Positions 26,571 to 36,355 are shown, counted from the first letter of the stretch. The stretch is DNA of 64,000 nt from Cytophagales bacterium (GCA_013298125.1 JAAFJP010000007.1:1-64000), one strand, 5' to 3'. Translations and numbers: made by a program. The notes: generated by a model not told the origin, from the letters alone.

Positions 26571-26812
26571 TTTGCTGCAATCTTTTCAAATTCTTCAACT
26601 GTTATGCCTTCGCCTCTTTCAGCTTGGGCAGTTGCTTCCAAAACTCTGCTGACATACTCATCTTCTGTCATTGGTTTTGAAAACTTAGCTTTCAAACTTT
26701 GTTTTCGAGCAAAATTGGCAACTTCTTGTACCAATTCATCATCTGTTTCGATGTCTAACCACTCGTGCATTTGCCGACGGATAGATTGAGTATTTGAAAT
26801 GAATGTTGTCAT
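26564..26812 (-). CDS. Antitoxin partner (first pair)
   Basis: 82 residues, acidic, starting 31 bp after the rpoB stop. It has helical segments DDELVQEVANFARKQSL and PMTEDEYVSRVLEATAQAE, and the tail EGITVEEFEKIAAKW that it shares in pattern with the second antitoxin. Identification rests on its size, charge, overlap with a ParE/RelE-like toxin gene and the duplicated arrangement, rather than on a named family. Confidence 0.78.
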   Translation of the reverse strand: MTTFISNTQSIRRQMHEWLDIETDDELVQEVANFARKQSLKAKFSKPMTEDEYVSRVLEATAQAERGEGITVEEFEKIAAKW

Positions 26813-26843
26813 AATCTGAAAGATATTTTGAAGGTTACAAATC

Positions 26844-29800
26844 TTACTCCAAAGTAATTTCCAAAGCTAAACCTCTCAATTCATGAATCAGTACGTTGAA
26901 TGATTCTGGGATGCCTGGTTTTGGCATGGCTTCTCCTTTTACGATGGCTTCGTAGGCTTTTGCTCTACCGATTACATCATCAGATTTTACCGTTAAGATT
27001 TCTTGTAGGATATTAGCTGCACCAAATGCCTCTAATGCCCACACTTCCATCTCTCCAAAACGCTGTCCACCGAATTGGGCCTTACCTCCCAATGGTTGCT
27101 GAGTGATGAGTGAGTACGGTCCGATTGAACGGGCGTGCATCTTATCATCTACTAAGTGACCGAGTTTCAACATATAGATAATACCTACTGTGATAGGTTG
27201 GTCGAACATATCTCCCGTCAAACCATTGTAAAGATAAGTACGTCCCCATGCTGGCAGACCTGCCTCTTCTAATTCTTTGGCTACTTCGGTTGAATGTGCT
27301 CCGTCGAAGATTGGGGTCGCATATTTACGTCCTAATTTCTGACCTGCCCATGCCAATACGGTTTCATAAATCTGTCCGATGTTCATACGTGAAGGTACAC
27401 CCAGAGGGTTCAACACGATGTCCATTGGTGTTCCGTCTTCCAAGAATGGCATATCTTCATCACGTACAATACGGGCAACTACCCCTTTGTTACCGTGACG
27501 ACCCGCCATCTTATCACCCACTTTTAGCTTACGTTTCTTAGCGATGTAAACTTTGGCAAGTTTAACGATACCCGCTGGCAATTCGTCTCCAACTTCCAAT
27601 ACAAACTTCTCACGCTTATAACGTCCTACTACTTCGTTACGACGAACGTTGTAGTTTTTCACCATTTGCAATAACAATACGTTTGTATCTGAGTCTTCAG
27701 TAGCGTTTTCCAAAATTAAGTCAGCAATTAAGTTGGCTTCTTCTGGAACGCTGTATGAACTATCGTCACGATAAAGGTTTTTAGCTGGGAATAATGACTC
27801 CTCGATGTTACGAGCCGTCAATTTTGTTCCTGCCTCAATAATTACCGTTCCGAATTTGTGCTTGATGCCGCCTGAAACTTTACCGTCCAACAATTCAACG
27901 ATTTTATTAATCATCTGAGCACGAATACCCGTCAAATCTTTTGATAATTGTTTTGCCAAACCTGCAATTTCTTTCTTAGCTTTTTCACGCTCGTCTTTGT
28001 CTTTCTTTGGACGGCTGAAAAGTTTGGTATCAATAACCACACCTTTCAATGATGGAGGTGCTTTTTTAGAAGCATCTTTTACATCACCCGCTTTATCTCC
28101 GAAGATTGCACGAAGAAGTTTCTCTTCTGGTGTTGGATCAGACTCTCCTTTTGGTGTGATTTTACCAATCAAAATGTCGCCTTCTTTTACATCAGAACCT
28201 ACACGAATTACACCACTTTCATCCAAATTTTTCACCGTTTCTTCGGCTACGTTTGGAATCTCTGCGGTCAATTCTTCTTCTCCACGTTTTGTATCACGTA
28301 CTTCCAATTCAAATTCTTCAATGTGAATAGAAGTAAAAATATCATCACGCACTACACGTTCAGAAATTACAATCGCATCCTCAAAGTTGTATCCTTGCCA
28401 AGGCATGAAGGCAACTTTCATGTTACGTCCCAAAGCCAATTCTCCTTGTTGAGTGGCATAACCCTCACAAAGTGCTTGTCCTTTGGTGATGCGTTGTCCT
28501 TTACGAACGATTGGTTTTAAGTTAATCGTAGTATCTTGGTTGGTACGACGGAACTTAATCATTTCATAAGTTTTCGTATCTCCATCAAAACTTACCAAAT
28601 ATTCTTCGGGAGTCATATCGTATTTTACTACGATTTTGATTGAATCAACGTATTCAATTACTCCGTCTGCCTCAGCAACGATTAATGTACGAGAGTCAAG
28701 AGCAACACTTGCTTCCAAACCAGTACCCACAATTGGAGCTTCTGGACGTAACAATGGTACTGCTTGACGTTGCATATTTGAACCCATCAAGGCACGGTTG
28801 GCATCATCATGCTCCAAGAAAGGAATCAATGAAGCGGCTACCGATACGATTTGGTTAGGAGCAATATCCATCAATTGAGCCTCTTTTGGATCAACCATTG
28901 GGAAGTCACCTTCAAAACGTGCTTTTACACGGTCAGATTCAAAAGCACCGTCTGAACCGTAACGAGCATTTGCTTGTACAATGTTCTTTCCGTCTTCTTC
29001 TTCTGCCGTAAAGAATGTGATTTCATCCACTTTCACTTTACCGTCTGCAATAGTACGATAAGGTGTTTCGATGAAGCCCATTCCGTTGATTTTGGCATGA
29101 ACACAAAGTGATGAAATCAAACCGATATTTGGACCTTCGGGAGTTTCAATCGTACACAAACGCCCGTAGTGCGTATAGTGAACGTCACGAACCTCAAAAC
29201 CTGCACGCTCACGAGAAAGACCACCTGGTCCAAGTGCCGAAAGACGACGCTTGTGCGTAATCTCCGCCAATGGATTGGTTTGATCCATGAACTGTGAAAG
29301 CTGGTTTGTTCCAAAGAATGAGTTGATTACTGACGACAATGTACGTGCATTAATCAAATCAACTGGTTTAAAGTCTTCATTATCACGTACGTTCATACGC
29401 TCCTTGATAGTACGAGCCATACGAGCCAAACCTACGCCAAACTGTGCGTATAATTGCTCACCCACGGTACGTACACGACGATTTGACAAGTGGTCAATAT
29501 CATCGACAAGGGCTTTTGAATTGATAAGTCCGATTAAGTATTTAACGATAGAGATAATATCTGTTTTCGTCAAAACCTTCGTCTCCATCGGTATATCATG
29601 ACCTAACTTCTTGTTGATACGATAACGACCAACTTCACCTAAGTCATAACGCTTGTCAGAGAAGAACAAGTTTTGAATAATATCACGGGCAGTTTGCTCA
29701 TCAGGTGCTTCTGTATTACGCAACTGACGATAAATTTGCTCAACGGCTTCTTTCTCTGAGTTTGATGAATCTTTTTGTAATGTGTTGTAAATGATGTTGT

Positions 29801-30713
29801 AGTCATTTACGTTCATATCTTCTTTGTGAAGAATGATGGTATCAAGACCTGCATCAAGGATAGTTTCGATGTCATCAGAAGAGATGATAGAGTCACGTTC
29901 CATAACAACTTCGTTACGGTCGATAGAAACTACTTCACCTGTATCTTCATCCACGAAATCTTCTTGCCAAGTTCTCAAAACCCTTGCCGCCAAACGACGA
30001 CCTACGGCTTTTTTCAAACTTGCTTGGTCAGCTTTGATTTCTTCCGAAAGACCAAACAAATCCAAGATGTCTTTGTCTGAACCATAACCGATAGCACGCA
30101 AAAGCGTAGTTACAGGAAACTTTTTCTTACGGTCAATGTACGCATACATGACGCTATTTACGTCAGTAGCGAATTCAATCCAAGAACCTTTGAATGGAAT
30201 GATACGAGCCGAATACAATTTCGTTCCGTTGGTGTGGCGACTTTGCGAGAAGAACACCCCTGGCGAACGGTGCAATTGTGAAACGATTACACGCTCCGCA
30301 CCATTGATTACGAACGAACCTCGCTCGGTCATGTACGGAATGTTTCCTAAGAATACCTCCTGTTCGATAGTCTCGAAATCTTCGTTGTCGGTATCGTTAC
30401 AGATAAGGCGTAACTTGGCTTTTAAGGGCACTGAGTACGTCAAACCTCTATCGATACACTCATCAACTGAGTATTTCGGAGGGTCCACAGAGTAGTCGAT
30501 AAAGTGAAGGATAAAGTTTTCACGAGAATCCGCAATTGGGAAATTCTCAGCAAATACTTTAAACAAACCTTCATCAGTACGATTTTCGGCTGCGGTTTCC
30601 AACTGGAAGAAATCCTGAAACGATTTTACTTGAATATCCAAGAAATCAGGGTATTCGAGTAAGTTTTTGACTTTGGCAAAACTAATTCTGCCTGTTTTTG
30701 TCATCTGTGTCAA
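26844..30713 (-). CDS. rpoB: DNA-directed RNA polymerase subunit beta
   Basis: 1289 residues, complete. Recognisable conserved blocks are the rifampicin-pocket region ([39 protein letters not shown]), the catalytic-core segment [32 protein letters not shown], and the C-terminal [20 protein letters not shown]. The rifampicin cluster reads wild-type (Gln, Asp, His and Ser residues present). In most bacteria rpoB follows rplJ-rplL and precedes rpoC. Here a divergent DoxX-like gene lies upstream and toxin-antitoxin genes follow. A consensus promoter and long leader precede it. Confidence 0.99.
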   Translation of the reverse strand: MTQMTKTGRISFAKVKNLLEYPDFLDIQVKSFQDFFQLETAAENRTDEGLFKVFAENFPIADSRENFILHFIDYSVDPPKYSVDECIDRGLTYSVPLKAKLRLICNDTDNEDFETIEQEVFLGNIPYMTERGSFVINGAERVIVSQLHRSPGVFFSQSRHTNGTKLYSARIIPFKGSWIEFATDVNSVMYAYIDRKKKFPVTTLLRAIGYGSDKDILDLFGLSEEIKADQASLKKAVGRRLAARVLRTWQEDFVDEDTGEVVSIDRNEVVMERDSIISSDDIETILDAGLDTIILHKEDMNVNDYNIIYNTLQKDSSNSEKEAVEQIYRQLRNTEAPDEQTARDIIQNLFFSDKRYDLGEVGRYRINKKLGHDIPMETKVLTKTDIISIVKYLIGLINSKALVDDIDHLSNRRVRTVGEQLYAQFGVGLARMARTIKERMNVRDNEDFKPVDLINARTLSSVINSFFGTNQLSQFMDQTNPLAEITHKRRLSALGPGGLSRERAGFEVRDVHYTHYGRLCTIETPEGPNIGLISSLCVHAKINGMGFIETPYRTIADGKVKVDEITFFTAEEEDGKNIVQANARYGSDGAFESDRVKARFEGDFPMVDPKEAQLMDIAPNQIVSVAASLIPFLEHDDANRALMGSNMQRQAVPLLRPEAPIVGTGLEASVALDSRTLIVAEADGVIEYVDSIKIVVKYDMTPEEYLVSFDGDTKTYEMIKFRRTNQDTTINLKPIVRKGQRITKGQALCEGYATQQGELALGRNMKVAFMPWQGYNFEDAIVISERVVRDDIFTSIHIEEFELEVRDTKRGEEELTAEIPNVAEETVKNLDESGVIRVGSDVKEGDILIGKITPKGESDPTPEEKLLRAIFGDKAGDVKDASKKAPPSLKGVVIDTKLFSRPKKDKDEREKAKKEIAGLAKQLSKDLTGIRAQMINKIVELLDGKVSGGIKHKFGTVIIEAGTKLTARNIEESLFPAKNLYRDDSSYSVPEEANLIADLILENATEDSDTNVLLLQMVKNYNVRRNEVVGRYKREKFVLEVGDELPAGIVKLAKVYIAKKRKLKVGDKMAGRHGNKGVVARIVRDEDMPFLEDGTPMDIVLNPLGVPSRMNIGQIYETVLAWAGQKLGRKYATPIFDGAHSTEVAKELEEAGLPAWGRTYLYNGLTGDMFDQPITVGIIYMLKLGHLVDDKMHARSIGPYSLITQQPLGGKAQFGGQRFGEMEVWALEAFGAANILQEILTVKSDDVIGRAKAYEAIVKGEAMPKPGIPESFNVLIHELRGLALEITLE

Positions 30714-31009
30714 GGCTTTTTACTGTTTTAGATTTGATTTGTTTAAAATTTCAATGATAATTTTCAATGCTCAATGTTCAATAATCAATATGCAAGTAAA
30801 AACTTGAACATTGAGCGTTGAGCATTGTAAATTGAACATTATTTTTAAAACTTAAACGTTAAAATGGGGCAAAAAACGCCCAAAAAAGGAGCCTCGTAGA
30901 AGTGATATTCCATTTCCCTTTGCGGTCTTTCCTACGAAAAAAAGAGCGTGTTTCGGAAACGGATACTGGATAAACTGATTTAATAGTTAAAACGTTTCAA
31001 ATCAGCTTG
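30714..31009 (-). promoter_or_regulatory. Long 5' leader of rpoB with hairpins
   Basis: Given the promoter at 31010-31039, the rpoB transcript would carry about 290 untranslated bases. On the minus strand this leader holds a GGGC...GCCC hairpin with a T-rich loop near 30864-30879, a helix pairing CTACGA with TCGTAG (about 30894-30942), and a 13-bp inverted repeat (30769-30781 with 30804-30816). These could govern attenuation or autogenous control of the polymerase genes. No known leader family was recognised. Confidence 0.45.
30769..30816. repeat. Inverted repeat in the rpoB leader
   Basis: GCTCAATGTTCAA (30769-30781) is the exact reverse complement of 30804-30816, followed by a partial third copy (GTTGAGCATTG). 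It is built from short TTGA/CATT words and resembles the locus-specific hairpins seen elsewhere in this window. Confidence 0.7.
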
Positions 31010-31039
31010 CAAAATTACGAGTTTTTTGTTGATAATCAA
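31010..31039 (-). promoter_or_regulatory. rpoB promoter
   Basis: On the minus strand TTG (31037-31039), exactly 19 nt, then TAATTTTG (31010-31017) reproduces the Bacteroidota primary-sigma consensus TTG-N19-TAnnTTTG. It is the clearest promoter for rpoB in the interval and implies transcription from about 31003. Confidence 0.75.
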
Positions 31040-31127
31040 GGGGTTGAGGGGATTTTTTGAAATATTTTCAAAATTCTCGACCGTTTTGTTTTGCTCAATC
31101 GTCAAAGACTTAAAAACAAAACAAAAA

Positions 31128-31502
31128 ATGAACAAATTAACTCTTTTAGGAAAATGGTTTTTCATTCTTCCCTTCGCTATTTTTGGTTTTTTACATTTTG
31201 GCCCGCTTGAATTTAGCTTGCCTTATGTGCCTACTTGGCTTCCCTTTCCTGCCTTTTGGGTTTATTTTGTGGGAGTATGCTTTTTTGCTTTTACGATTAG
31301 TGCCACCATCAAAAAATACGATAAATTAGCCTCGGTGCTGTTGGCTCTTTGTTTGTTTTTATTTGTGATTTTGGTTCATATCCCAGGGGCAATGAGTGGT
31401 GATTTCAAATCCGTTATTGGAGCTGTGCGTGACCTTACCATGTGCGGTGCTGCCCTCATATACGCAGGGGCGGTGGCACAGGATAATCGAATTATTGACT
31501 AA
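31128..31502 (+). CDS. DoxX-like small membrane protein
   Basis: The start is placed at ATG 31128 (MNKLTLLGKWFFILPFAIFG); the longer frame from 31026 runs through the divergent promoter region. 124 residues with four hydrophobic segments, typical of DoxX/DoxX-like proteins, whose molecular role is poorly defined (some act in redox or quinone-linked membrane complexes). It ends 10 bp before an ECF sigma gene and likely forms an operon with it and the DUF2461 gene. Confidence 0.75.
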   Translation: MNKLTLLGKWFFILPFAIFGFLHFGPLEFSLPYVPTWLPFPAFWVYFVGVCFFAFTISATIKKYDKLASVLLALCLFLFVILVHIPGAMSGDFKSVIGAVRDLTMCGAALIYAGAVAQDNRIID

Positions 31503-31512
31503 TTTTATAACT

Positions 31513-32346
31513 ATGGAAAACGAACAAATCCTCAAAAATGCCCTAAATGGCGACATAAACGCCTTTCAAAAGCTCTTTACTGAGTTTCAAAGTCAATTAA
31601 AGTCTTATCTGTATCGTTTACTGACTGACAGAAACGATGCAGAAGATTTAACGCATGATACTTTCGTAAAAGCCTTTGATAAAATCACTACTTTTCAGGG
31701 TAATTCTTCTTTGAAAACGTGGGTATTTACTATTGCGACAAACTTGGCTTATGACCATCTGAAAAGGTACAAAAGATGGTCGCCCGATGCCCAAGATCAA
31801 GCAAAAGCCTTAGCATTGGGTACGAAAGAAGTATATGACTACATTAATTTGGTTAGTTTTGCTTCGGGCGAAGGAGCTTATGAAATGACCGAACACATAG
31901 ATTTTTGCTTTACGTGTATTTCTAAAACTTTGCCTATTGAAAATCAAGTAGCCTTGATTTTGAAAGATATTTATGATTTTTCGGTAAAAGAAATTGAGTA
32001 CATTTTGGATAAATCAGAAGGTGTGGTAAAACATTTATTGATAGATGCACGGAAAACCATGACCCAAATTTTTGACCATCGTTGTGCTTTGGTCAATAAA
32101 AACGGAATCTGTAATCAATGTTCTGAATTGAACGGTGTGCATAATCCAAAACAAAATCAACAAGAGGCTTTGATGAAATTGGAATTGGTGAAAGCCTCGA
32201 AGAAATTTAATCGGGAAGAGCTTTATGACTTGCGGACAACATTGGTAAAATCAATCAACCCTTTACGAACAAAAGGGGCTGATTTGCAAGATGTTATCAT
32301 GAAATGTACCCGAAAAGCCATTGGTGAAATTCAACATTTAAACTAA
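31513..32346 (+). CDS. ECF sigma factor with cysteine-containing C-terminal extension
   Basis: Start at ATG 31513 (MENEQILKNALNGDINAFQK), 277 residues; the longer frame from 31396 lies inside the previous gene. Sigma region 2 at about 10-75 has AEDLTHDTFVKAFDKI. Region 4 at about 140-185 has LPIENQVALILKDIYDFSVK and IEYILDKSEGVVKHLL. Beyond it is an extension (about 190-277) with HRCALVNKNGICNQCSELNG, a possible H-C-CxxC metal site, and a helical end. Such an extension could sense metal or redox state, replacing an anti-sigma factor; this is inference. It is flanked by DoxX-like and DUF2461 genes. Confidence 0.88.
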   Translation: MENEQILKNALNGDINAFQKLFTEFQSQLKSYLYRLLTDRNDAEDLTHDTFVKAFDKITTFQGNSSLKTWVFTIATNLAYDHLKRYKRWSPDAQDQAKALALGTKEVYDYINLVSFASGEGAYEMTEHIDFCFTCISKTLPIENQVALILKDIYDFSVKEIEYILDKSEGVVKHLLIDARKTMTQIFDHRCALVNKNGICNQCSELNGVHNPKQNQQEALMKLELVKASKKFNREELYDLRTTLVKSINPLRTKGADLQDVIMKCTRKAIGEIQHLN

Positions 32347-32352
32347 TAGAAA

Positions 32353-33018
32353 ATGATACAGGCAACAACTTTACAGTTTTTAAAAGAACTAAAAGAAAAC
32401 AATCATAAGGAATGGTTTGACAGCAACCGCAAGGCTTATGAATCTGCCAAGAAAGACTTTATTGACTTTACAGAATCATTAATTCAAGGACTTGGGAAGT
32501 TCGATACAAGCATTGCAGAAGCGAATTTAGAGGCAAAAAATTGTATTTCGAGATTGAACCGAGATGTTCGATTTTCAAAAGATAAATCACCCTACAAAAC
32601 CAACTTTTTTGCCATGATTAATCGTGGAGGAAAGAAGAGTAATCATGCTTGTTATTACGTTCAGATACAACCCGAAAATGTCTTCGTGGGCGGAGGTGTG
32701 TATATGCCCATGCCACCCGATTTGCAGAAATTCAGACAAGAAATTGATTATAATTTTGATGAATGGAAAGCCATTATAACCAAAGATTCTTTCCAAAAGC
32801 AATTTCCAAAAGGAGTAGAATCATCCGAAACATTGAGCCGTCCACCGAAGGGCTATGAAGAAAATAATCCAGCGATTGAATATCTAAAAATGAAAGGATT
32901 TTATACTTGGAAACCGTTTTCAGATGCTGAAATACAATCTCAGGACGCTGTAAAGGGTATTCTTGAAAGTTTTGAGACGGTAATGCCGATGATTGATTTT
33001 TTGAATAGAGGGTTATGA
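32353..33018 (+). CDS. DUF2461 (TIGR02453) family protein
   Basis: 221 residues matching the DUF2461 family. Signatures are FLKELKENNHKEWFDSNRK at the N-terminus, CISRLNRDVRFSKDKSPYKT (about 63-82) and YYVQIQPENVFVGGGVYMP (about 101-119). The family is widespread, cytosolic and of unknown function. It begins 6 bp after the sigma gene, so it shares that operon. A strong terminator follows. Confidence 0.9.
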   Translation: MIQATTLQFLKELKENNHKEWFDSNRKAYESAKKDFIDFTESLIQGLGKFDTSIAEANLEAKNCISRLNRDVRFSKDKSPYKTNFFAMINRGGKKSNHACYYVQIQPENVFVGGGVYMPMPPDLQKFRQEIDYNFDEWKAIITKDSFQKQFPKGVESSETLSRPPKGYEENNPAIEYLKMKGFYTWKPFSDAEIQSQDAVKGILESFETVMPMIDFLNRGL

Positions 33019-33061
33019 GTTAATGAATAAAAATCTCTTACTCAGTGAATTATACCGCTTT

Positions 33062-33098
33062 AACTTCCCAAAAATCTTAGAATTTTTGGGAAGTTTTT
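33062..33098 (+). terminator. Terminator after the DUF2461 gene
   Basis: A 14-bp perfect stem (33062-33075 with 33082-33095), 6-nt loop and T tract. It lies between convergent genes. Confidence 0.85.
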
Positions 33099-33115
33099 GA
33101 GCATCAAATTTAATT

Positions 33116-33877
33116 TCATTTCTCCCCAATCATTCTCATAAAATCCTTCTGAAAACTATCGCCAACTGGAATTATGCTTTTTCCAATGGTGATTCTTTGA
33201 CGTTCGATACTTTCAATTTTTTCGAGAGAAATTATGTATGATTTATGAACTCTGACGAAACGGTTTGACGGTAAAGTTTCTTCCATTTTCTTCATTGTTT
33301 GGAGACTCAAAATCCTTTCGGTAGTGGTGTAAATAGATACATAATCTTTTAGCCCTTCGATGTACAGAATATCCAAAAGGTTCAGTTTTTGAATTTTGTA
33401 TTCAGTTTTTACGAAGATAAAGTCAAGTTGAGAGATGGTATTAACTATTTGATTATCAGGTTTTTGGAATGAATCAAGAGACTCAGTATTATTTATTGAT
33501 AATTGCTCTTCGTTTATTGTTAATTGTCCTAATGCTTTCTGAACTGCTTTTAGAAATCTCTCATAAGAAATAGGTTTCAGTAGATAGTCAGCCACATCGT
33601 ATTCGTAGCCTTCGAGGGCAAATTCTGAGTAGGCGGTTGTTAAAATCGTCTTGCATTTTCCATTCATCACTCGCAAAAATTGTATGCCTGTGAGCGTTGG
33701 CATTTGAATATCCAAAAAGAGTAAATCGACTTTCCCTTGTTGAATTAGACTTAGAGCCTCCATCGGTTCTGTACACGTAGCTACGAGTATGAGTGAAGGG
33801 ACTTTTTGGATATAATTTGCTAAAATATCCAAAGCCAAAGGTTCATCATCAAGGGCGAGGCATCTGATTCTTTCCAT
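33116..33877 (-). CDS. LytTR-type response regulator
   Basis: 253 residues. Receiver domain 1-120: acidic pocket ALDDEP (8-13), phospho-acceptor Asp56 in LFLDIQMP, Thr near 80 and Lys in LLKPIS. A linker rich in Gln, Asn and Ser precedes a LytTR DNA-binding domain (about 150-250: FVKTEYKIQKLNLLDILYIE, then RFVRVHKSYIISLEKIESIE). It is encoded 3 bp after its probable sensor kinase, whose gene lies directly upstream. Targets are unknown; the divergent serine-hydrolase gene is a candidate. Confidence 0.95.
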   Translation of the reverse strand: MERIRCLALDDEPLALDILANYIQKVPSLILVATCTEPMEALSLIQQGKVDLLFLDIQMPTLTGIQFLRVMNGKCKTILTTAYSEFALEGYEYDVADYLLKPISYERFLKAVQKALGQLTINEEQLSINNTESLDSFQKPDNQIVNTISQLDFIFVKTEYKIQKLNLLDILYIEGLKDYVSIYTTTERILSLQTMKKMEETLPSNRFVRVHKSYIISLEKIESIERQRITIGKSIIPVGDSFQKDFMRMIGEK

Positions 33878-33880
33878 TTT

Positions 33881-34909
33881 TTACAGTATTATATTAAGTT
33901 CGCAGTTATAATCTTTATCTGAATTTTGTATATCTAAACTATGCTGATTGGGGTAAATTAATTGTAGTCTTCTTTGCACATTTTCTAAACCCACTCCTCC
34001 GACATCATCTTTATTTTGATTTTTTTTGTGATTTAATACTGTAAAATTTAAGTTATTTTGATTGATTAACAAACTGATTTTCAGCGGATTGTTTTCATTA
34101 TTCACGTCTCCATGTTTAAAAGCATTTTCTACAAAAGAAATCAATAAAAGTGGTGCAACTTCTTGGGAATGTAAATCTCCTGCAACTTCAAAATCCACAA
34201 AAATCTGTTTTGAATATCTCATTTTTTGAAGTTCAATAAAATTTCTGAGATACTTTACTTCTGTTTCAAGATTTATTTTCTCAACGTTCGATTCATACAA
34301 CATATACCGCATCAATTCTGACAGTTTCAAAACGGCTTCTGGTGCGTTTGGGCTTTGATTTAGCGTTAGTGAATAGATATTATTGAGGGTATTGAACAAA
34401 AAATGAGGATTTAATTGATTTTTTAAAAAGGCTTGTTCGGCTTTGAGTTTTTCGGTTAATAAATCTTGTTTTTCTTTCTCATTAATAAAAAAATCTTGAA
34501 TCATTTTTAAGAAGAAAGCATAGAAAGAAAAACTTTTAACATTCTGCATATTATCAGTCAGATAGTACGGAAAACGGCGAGCATCATCTGTGTAATTATG
34601 AATCCCAAACCAATGAAAAAATAATACTTCTTCAACTACATAACGACACGAAGTATAGATGCAACAAATTATCAAAAAGCCGCCTAATAAACTCCAATAC
34701 TGTCTTTTTGGCAAAAATCGGTTGAAATTATATAGGGTTAAATATGTAACAAGAATAATGAACAACTGTGAACTAAGAGCCAAAGGATTAAGATAGTTAT
34801 TGAGTTTAAATTGGAATTCAATATCCCCTATAAATCTCAATAAATCGTCTAAAAAAATGACAAAAAGCCAAAAGCATATATGGAAAATAATAAGTTGTTT
34901 TTTACGCAT
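33881..34909 (-). CDS. LytS-like membrane sensor histidine kinase (His_kinase family)
   Basis: 342 residues. About four transmembrane segments fill residues 8-140. The phospho-acceptor block QLNPHFLFNTLNNIYSL has His169, the mark of the LytS/YehU-type kinases (PF06580). An HATPase-like region follows (ENAFKHGD N-box near 255, GGVGLENVQRRLQLIYP). It pairs with the LytTR regulator encoded just downstream. Confidence 0.95.
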   Translation of the reverse strand: MRKKQLIIFHICFWLFVIFLDDLLRFIGDIEFQFKLNNYLNPLALSSQLFIILVTYLTLYNFNRFLPKRQYWSLLGGFLIICCIYTSCRYVVEEVLFFHWFGIHNYTDDARRFPYYLTDNMQNVKSFSFYAFFLKMIQDFFINEKEKQDLLTEKLKAEQAFLKNQLNPHFLFNTLNNIYSLTLNQSPNAPEAVLKLSELMRYMLYESNVEKINLETEVKYLRNFIELQKMRYSKQIFVDFEVAGDLHSQEVAPLLLISFVENAFKHGDVNNENNPLKISLLINQNNLNFTVLNHKKNQNKDDVGGVGLENVQRRLQLIYPNQHSLDIQNSDKDYNCELNIIL

Positions 34910-35168
34910 GATCTTGTGGATAAATTTGAGGTGAATTTAGAACTTAATTTTAGAAAGAAAAATAATTCCCGACCAATGCCCCCTTTTGAACGTCCAACGG
35001 GTCAGTTGCTCGATAAAGCCAAATCTATGATAAAATAGTTCTTAAAACGCTTTATCGGGCTTTTTAAGAGTTTGTCGAGGTAAATAGCTTGTTTGACGAT
35101 TTGATGAAATATAGTCCATTCTACTGACCTAAATTTGTTTAATCATTAAAACAAAAACAATTAAGGTC
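34910..35168. other. Divergent intergenic region before the serine hydrolase
   Basis: No gene is seen. A 9-bp inverted repeat CGATAAAGC (35011-35019) and GCTTTATCG (35049-35057) lies in the middle, and a -7 box is found at 35130. Confidence 0.5.
35130..35137 (+). promoter_or_regulatory. Promoter -7 element for the serine hydrolase gene
   Basis: TAAATTTG is an exact match to TAnnTTTG, 32 nt before the ATG at 35169. The -33 region is not clearly conserved. Confidence 0.5.
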
Positions 35169-36341
35169 ATGAAAAATTCATTTAAAACCTCGCAAATTCT
35201 TTTAGGCTTAATGTTATTATTCGTAAGCTGCACTCAAACGGAAGTTGGACCAATCACAGGTTCTGCACTTGATTCTAAACTTGCTTCATTAGCCAAGAAA
35301 TCAAATTTTCCTGGTTTTGGTGTGGCAGTTTTTTCAGATGAAAAGACGTTATATCAGAATAGTTTTGGTTACGCTGATTTAGAAAATAAAAAGCCTTTTA
35401 CTACTGAAACCATCCAACCAATTGCTTCGGTGAGTAAAACATTTGTTGCGTTGGCATTGATGAAAGCCATTGAAGAAGGTCATTTCACATTGGAAACAAA
35501 CATTAATGATATCCTTCCTTTCAAAATCGTCAATCCGAACTTTCCAACTAAACAAATCAAAATCAAGCACTTAGTAACACATACTTCTGGATTATTAGAC
35601 CCTGAACAGAGCATTCGTATTAAGCAAGTATATCAAGAAGCAAAAAAACCAAATCAATCTTTGAAGGATTTTGTGGTTGATTTTTATTCAGAAAATGGAA
35701 AACTATACAGCAAAAATAACTTCGATAAAAATGATATTGGCACTACGTTCAATTATTCAAATTATGCCTCTGCTTTAACGGCTTATTTGATTGAAGTTAA
35801 AACAGGAAAGTCGTTTGATGAATACTCGCAGTTTATTTTTAATCAATTAGGCATGAAAAATACACATTGGTTTCATGATGAAAATAAAGCCTCTAATTAC
35901 GCAAAATTATACAATCCAAACAAACAGGCTTACCCCATTTATACCGAAGTAGATTATGCTTCAAGTACACTAAAAAGTACCATTAATGATATGTCTAAAT
36001 ATATGATTGAAATGGTGAAAGGATATAACGGAAAATCTACATTATTGAAGCCTGAATCATTTAAAATGCTATTTAGTAATCAATTTGAAGGTAAAGCATC
36101 GCCCGCTAATATGATTGAAACCGAGCCAAATAGAGCTATTTTTTGGGCAATCGGTAGAACTGGAAGAATTTTACACACGGGTGGAGATGGGGGCGTTTCG
36201 GCTTTCGTTTCCTTTAATCCCAAGACCAGTTTGGGAAGAATTGTATTCATTAATACTGAAATTGAAGATGATTTAGCCATGCAAAATCAGTTCAAAGATA
36301 TAGTTACAGAATTACAAAAATTTGAAGATTCGTCTAAATAA
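35169..36341 (+). CDS. Serine hydrolase lipoprotein (class C beta-lactamase/DD-peptidase fold)
   Basis: 390 residues. Lipobox LFVSC puts the lipidated Cys at 21. The beta-lactamase-family catalytic set is visible: SVSK with nucleophile Ser87 and Lys90, YSN at 196-198, and HTGGDG near 336 in place of KTG. The domain spans about 30-385. It probably hydrolyses or transpeptidates D-amino-acid peptides or esters at the envelope; a true beta-lactamase is less likely from family alone. A DUF5694-like secreted protein gene follows 14 bp later. Confidence 0.92.
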   Translation: MKNSFKTSQILLGLMLLFVSCTQTEVGPITGSALDSKLASLAKKSNFPGFGVAVFSDEKTLYQNSFGYADLENKKPFTTETIQPIASVSKTFVALALMKAIEEGHFTLETNINDILPFKIVNPNFPTKQIKIKHLVTHTSGLLDPEQSIRIKQVYQEAKKPNQSLKDFVVDFYSENGKLYSKNNFDKNDIGTTFNYSNYASALTAYLIEVKTGKSFDEYSQFIFNQLGMKNTHWFHDENKASNYAKLYNPNKQAYPIYTEVDYASSTLKSTINDMSKYMIEMVKGYNGKSTLLKPESFKMLFSNQFEGKASPANMIETEPNRAIFWAIGRTGRILHTGGDGGVSAFVSFNPKTSLGRIVFINTEIEDDLAMQNQFKDIVTELQKFEDSSK

Positions 36342-36355
36342 AACTTACAAAAACC

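Noticed and set aside
27248-30495. Several long + strand frames opposite rpoB
   Set aside because: They are antisense shadows of rpoB, with no plausible start context or domain.
31396-31512. N-terminal extension of the ECF sigma to 31396
   Set aside because: It lies inside the DoxX-like gene in another frame; the ATG at 31513 starts exactly at the sigma domain.
35169-36341. A dedicated beta-lactamase resistance gene
   Set aside because: The fold and SxxK/YxN motifs fit, but a lipoprotein with HTGG in place of KTG and no resistance context is more likely a general serine hydrolase or peptidase.
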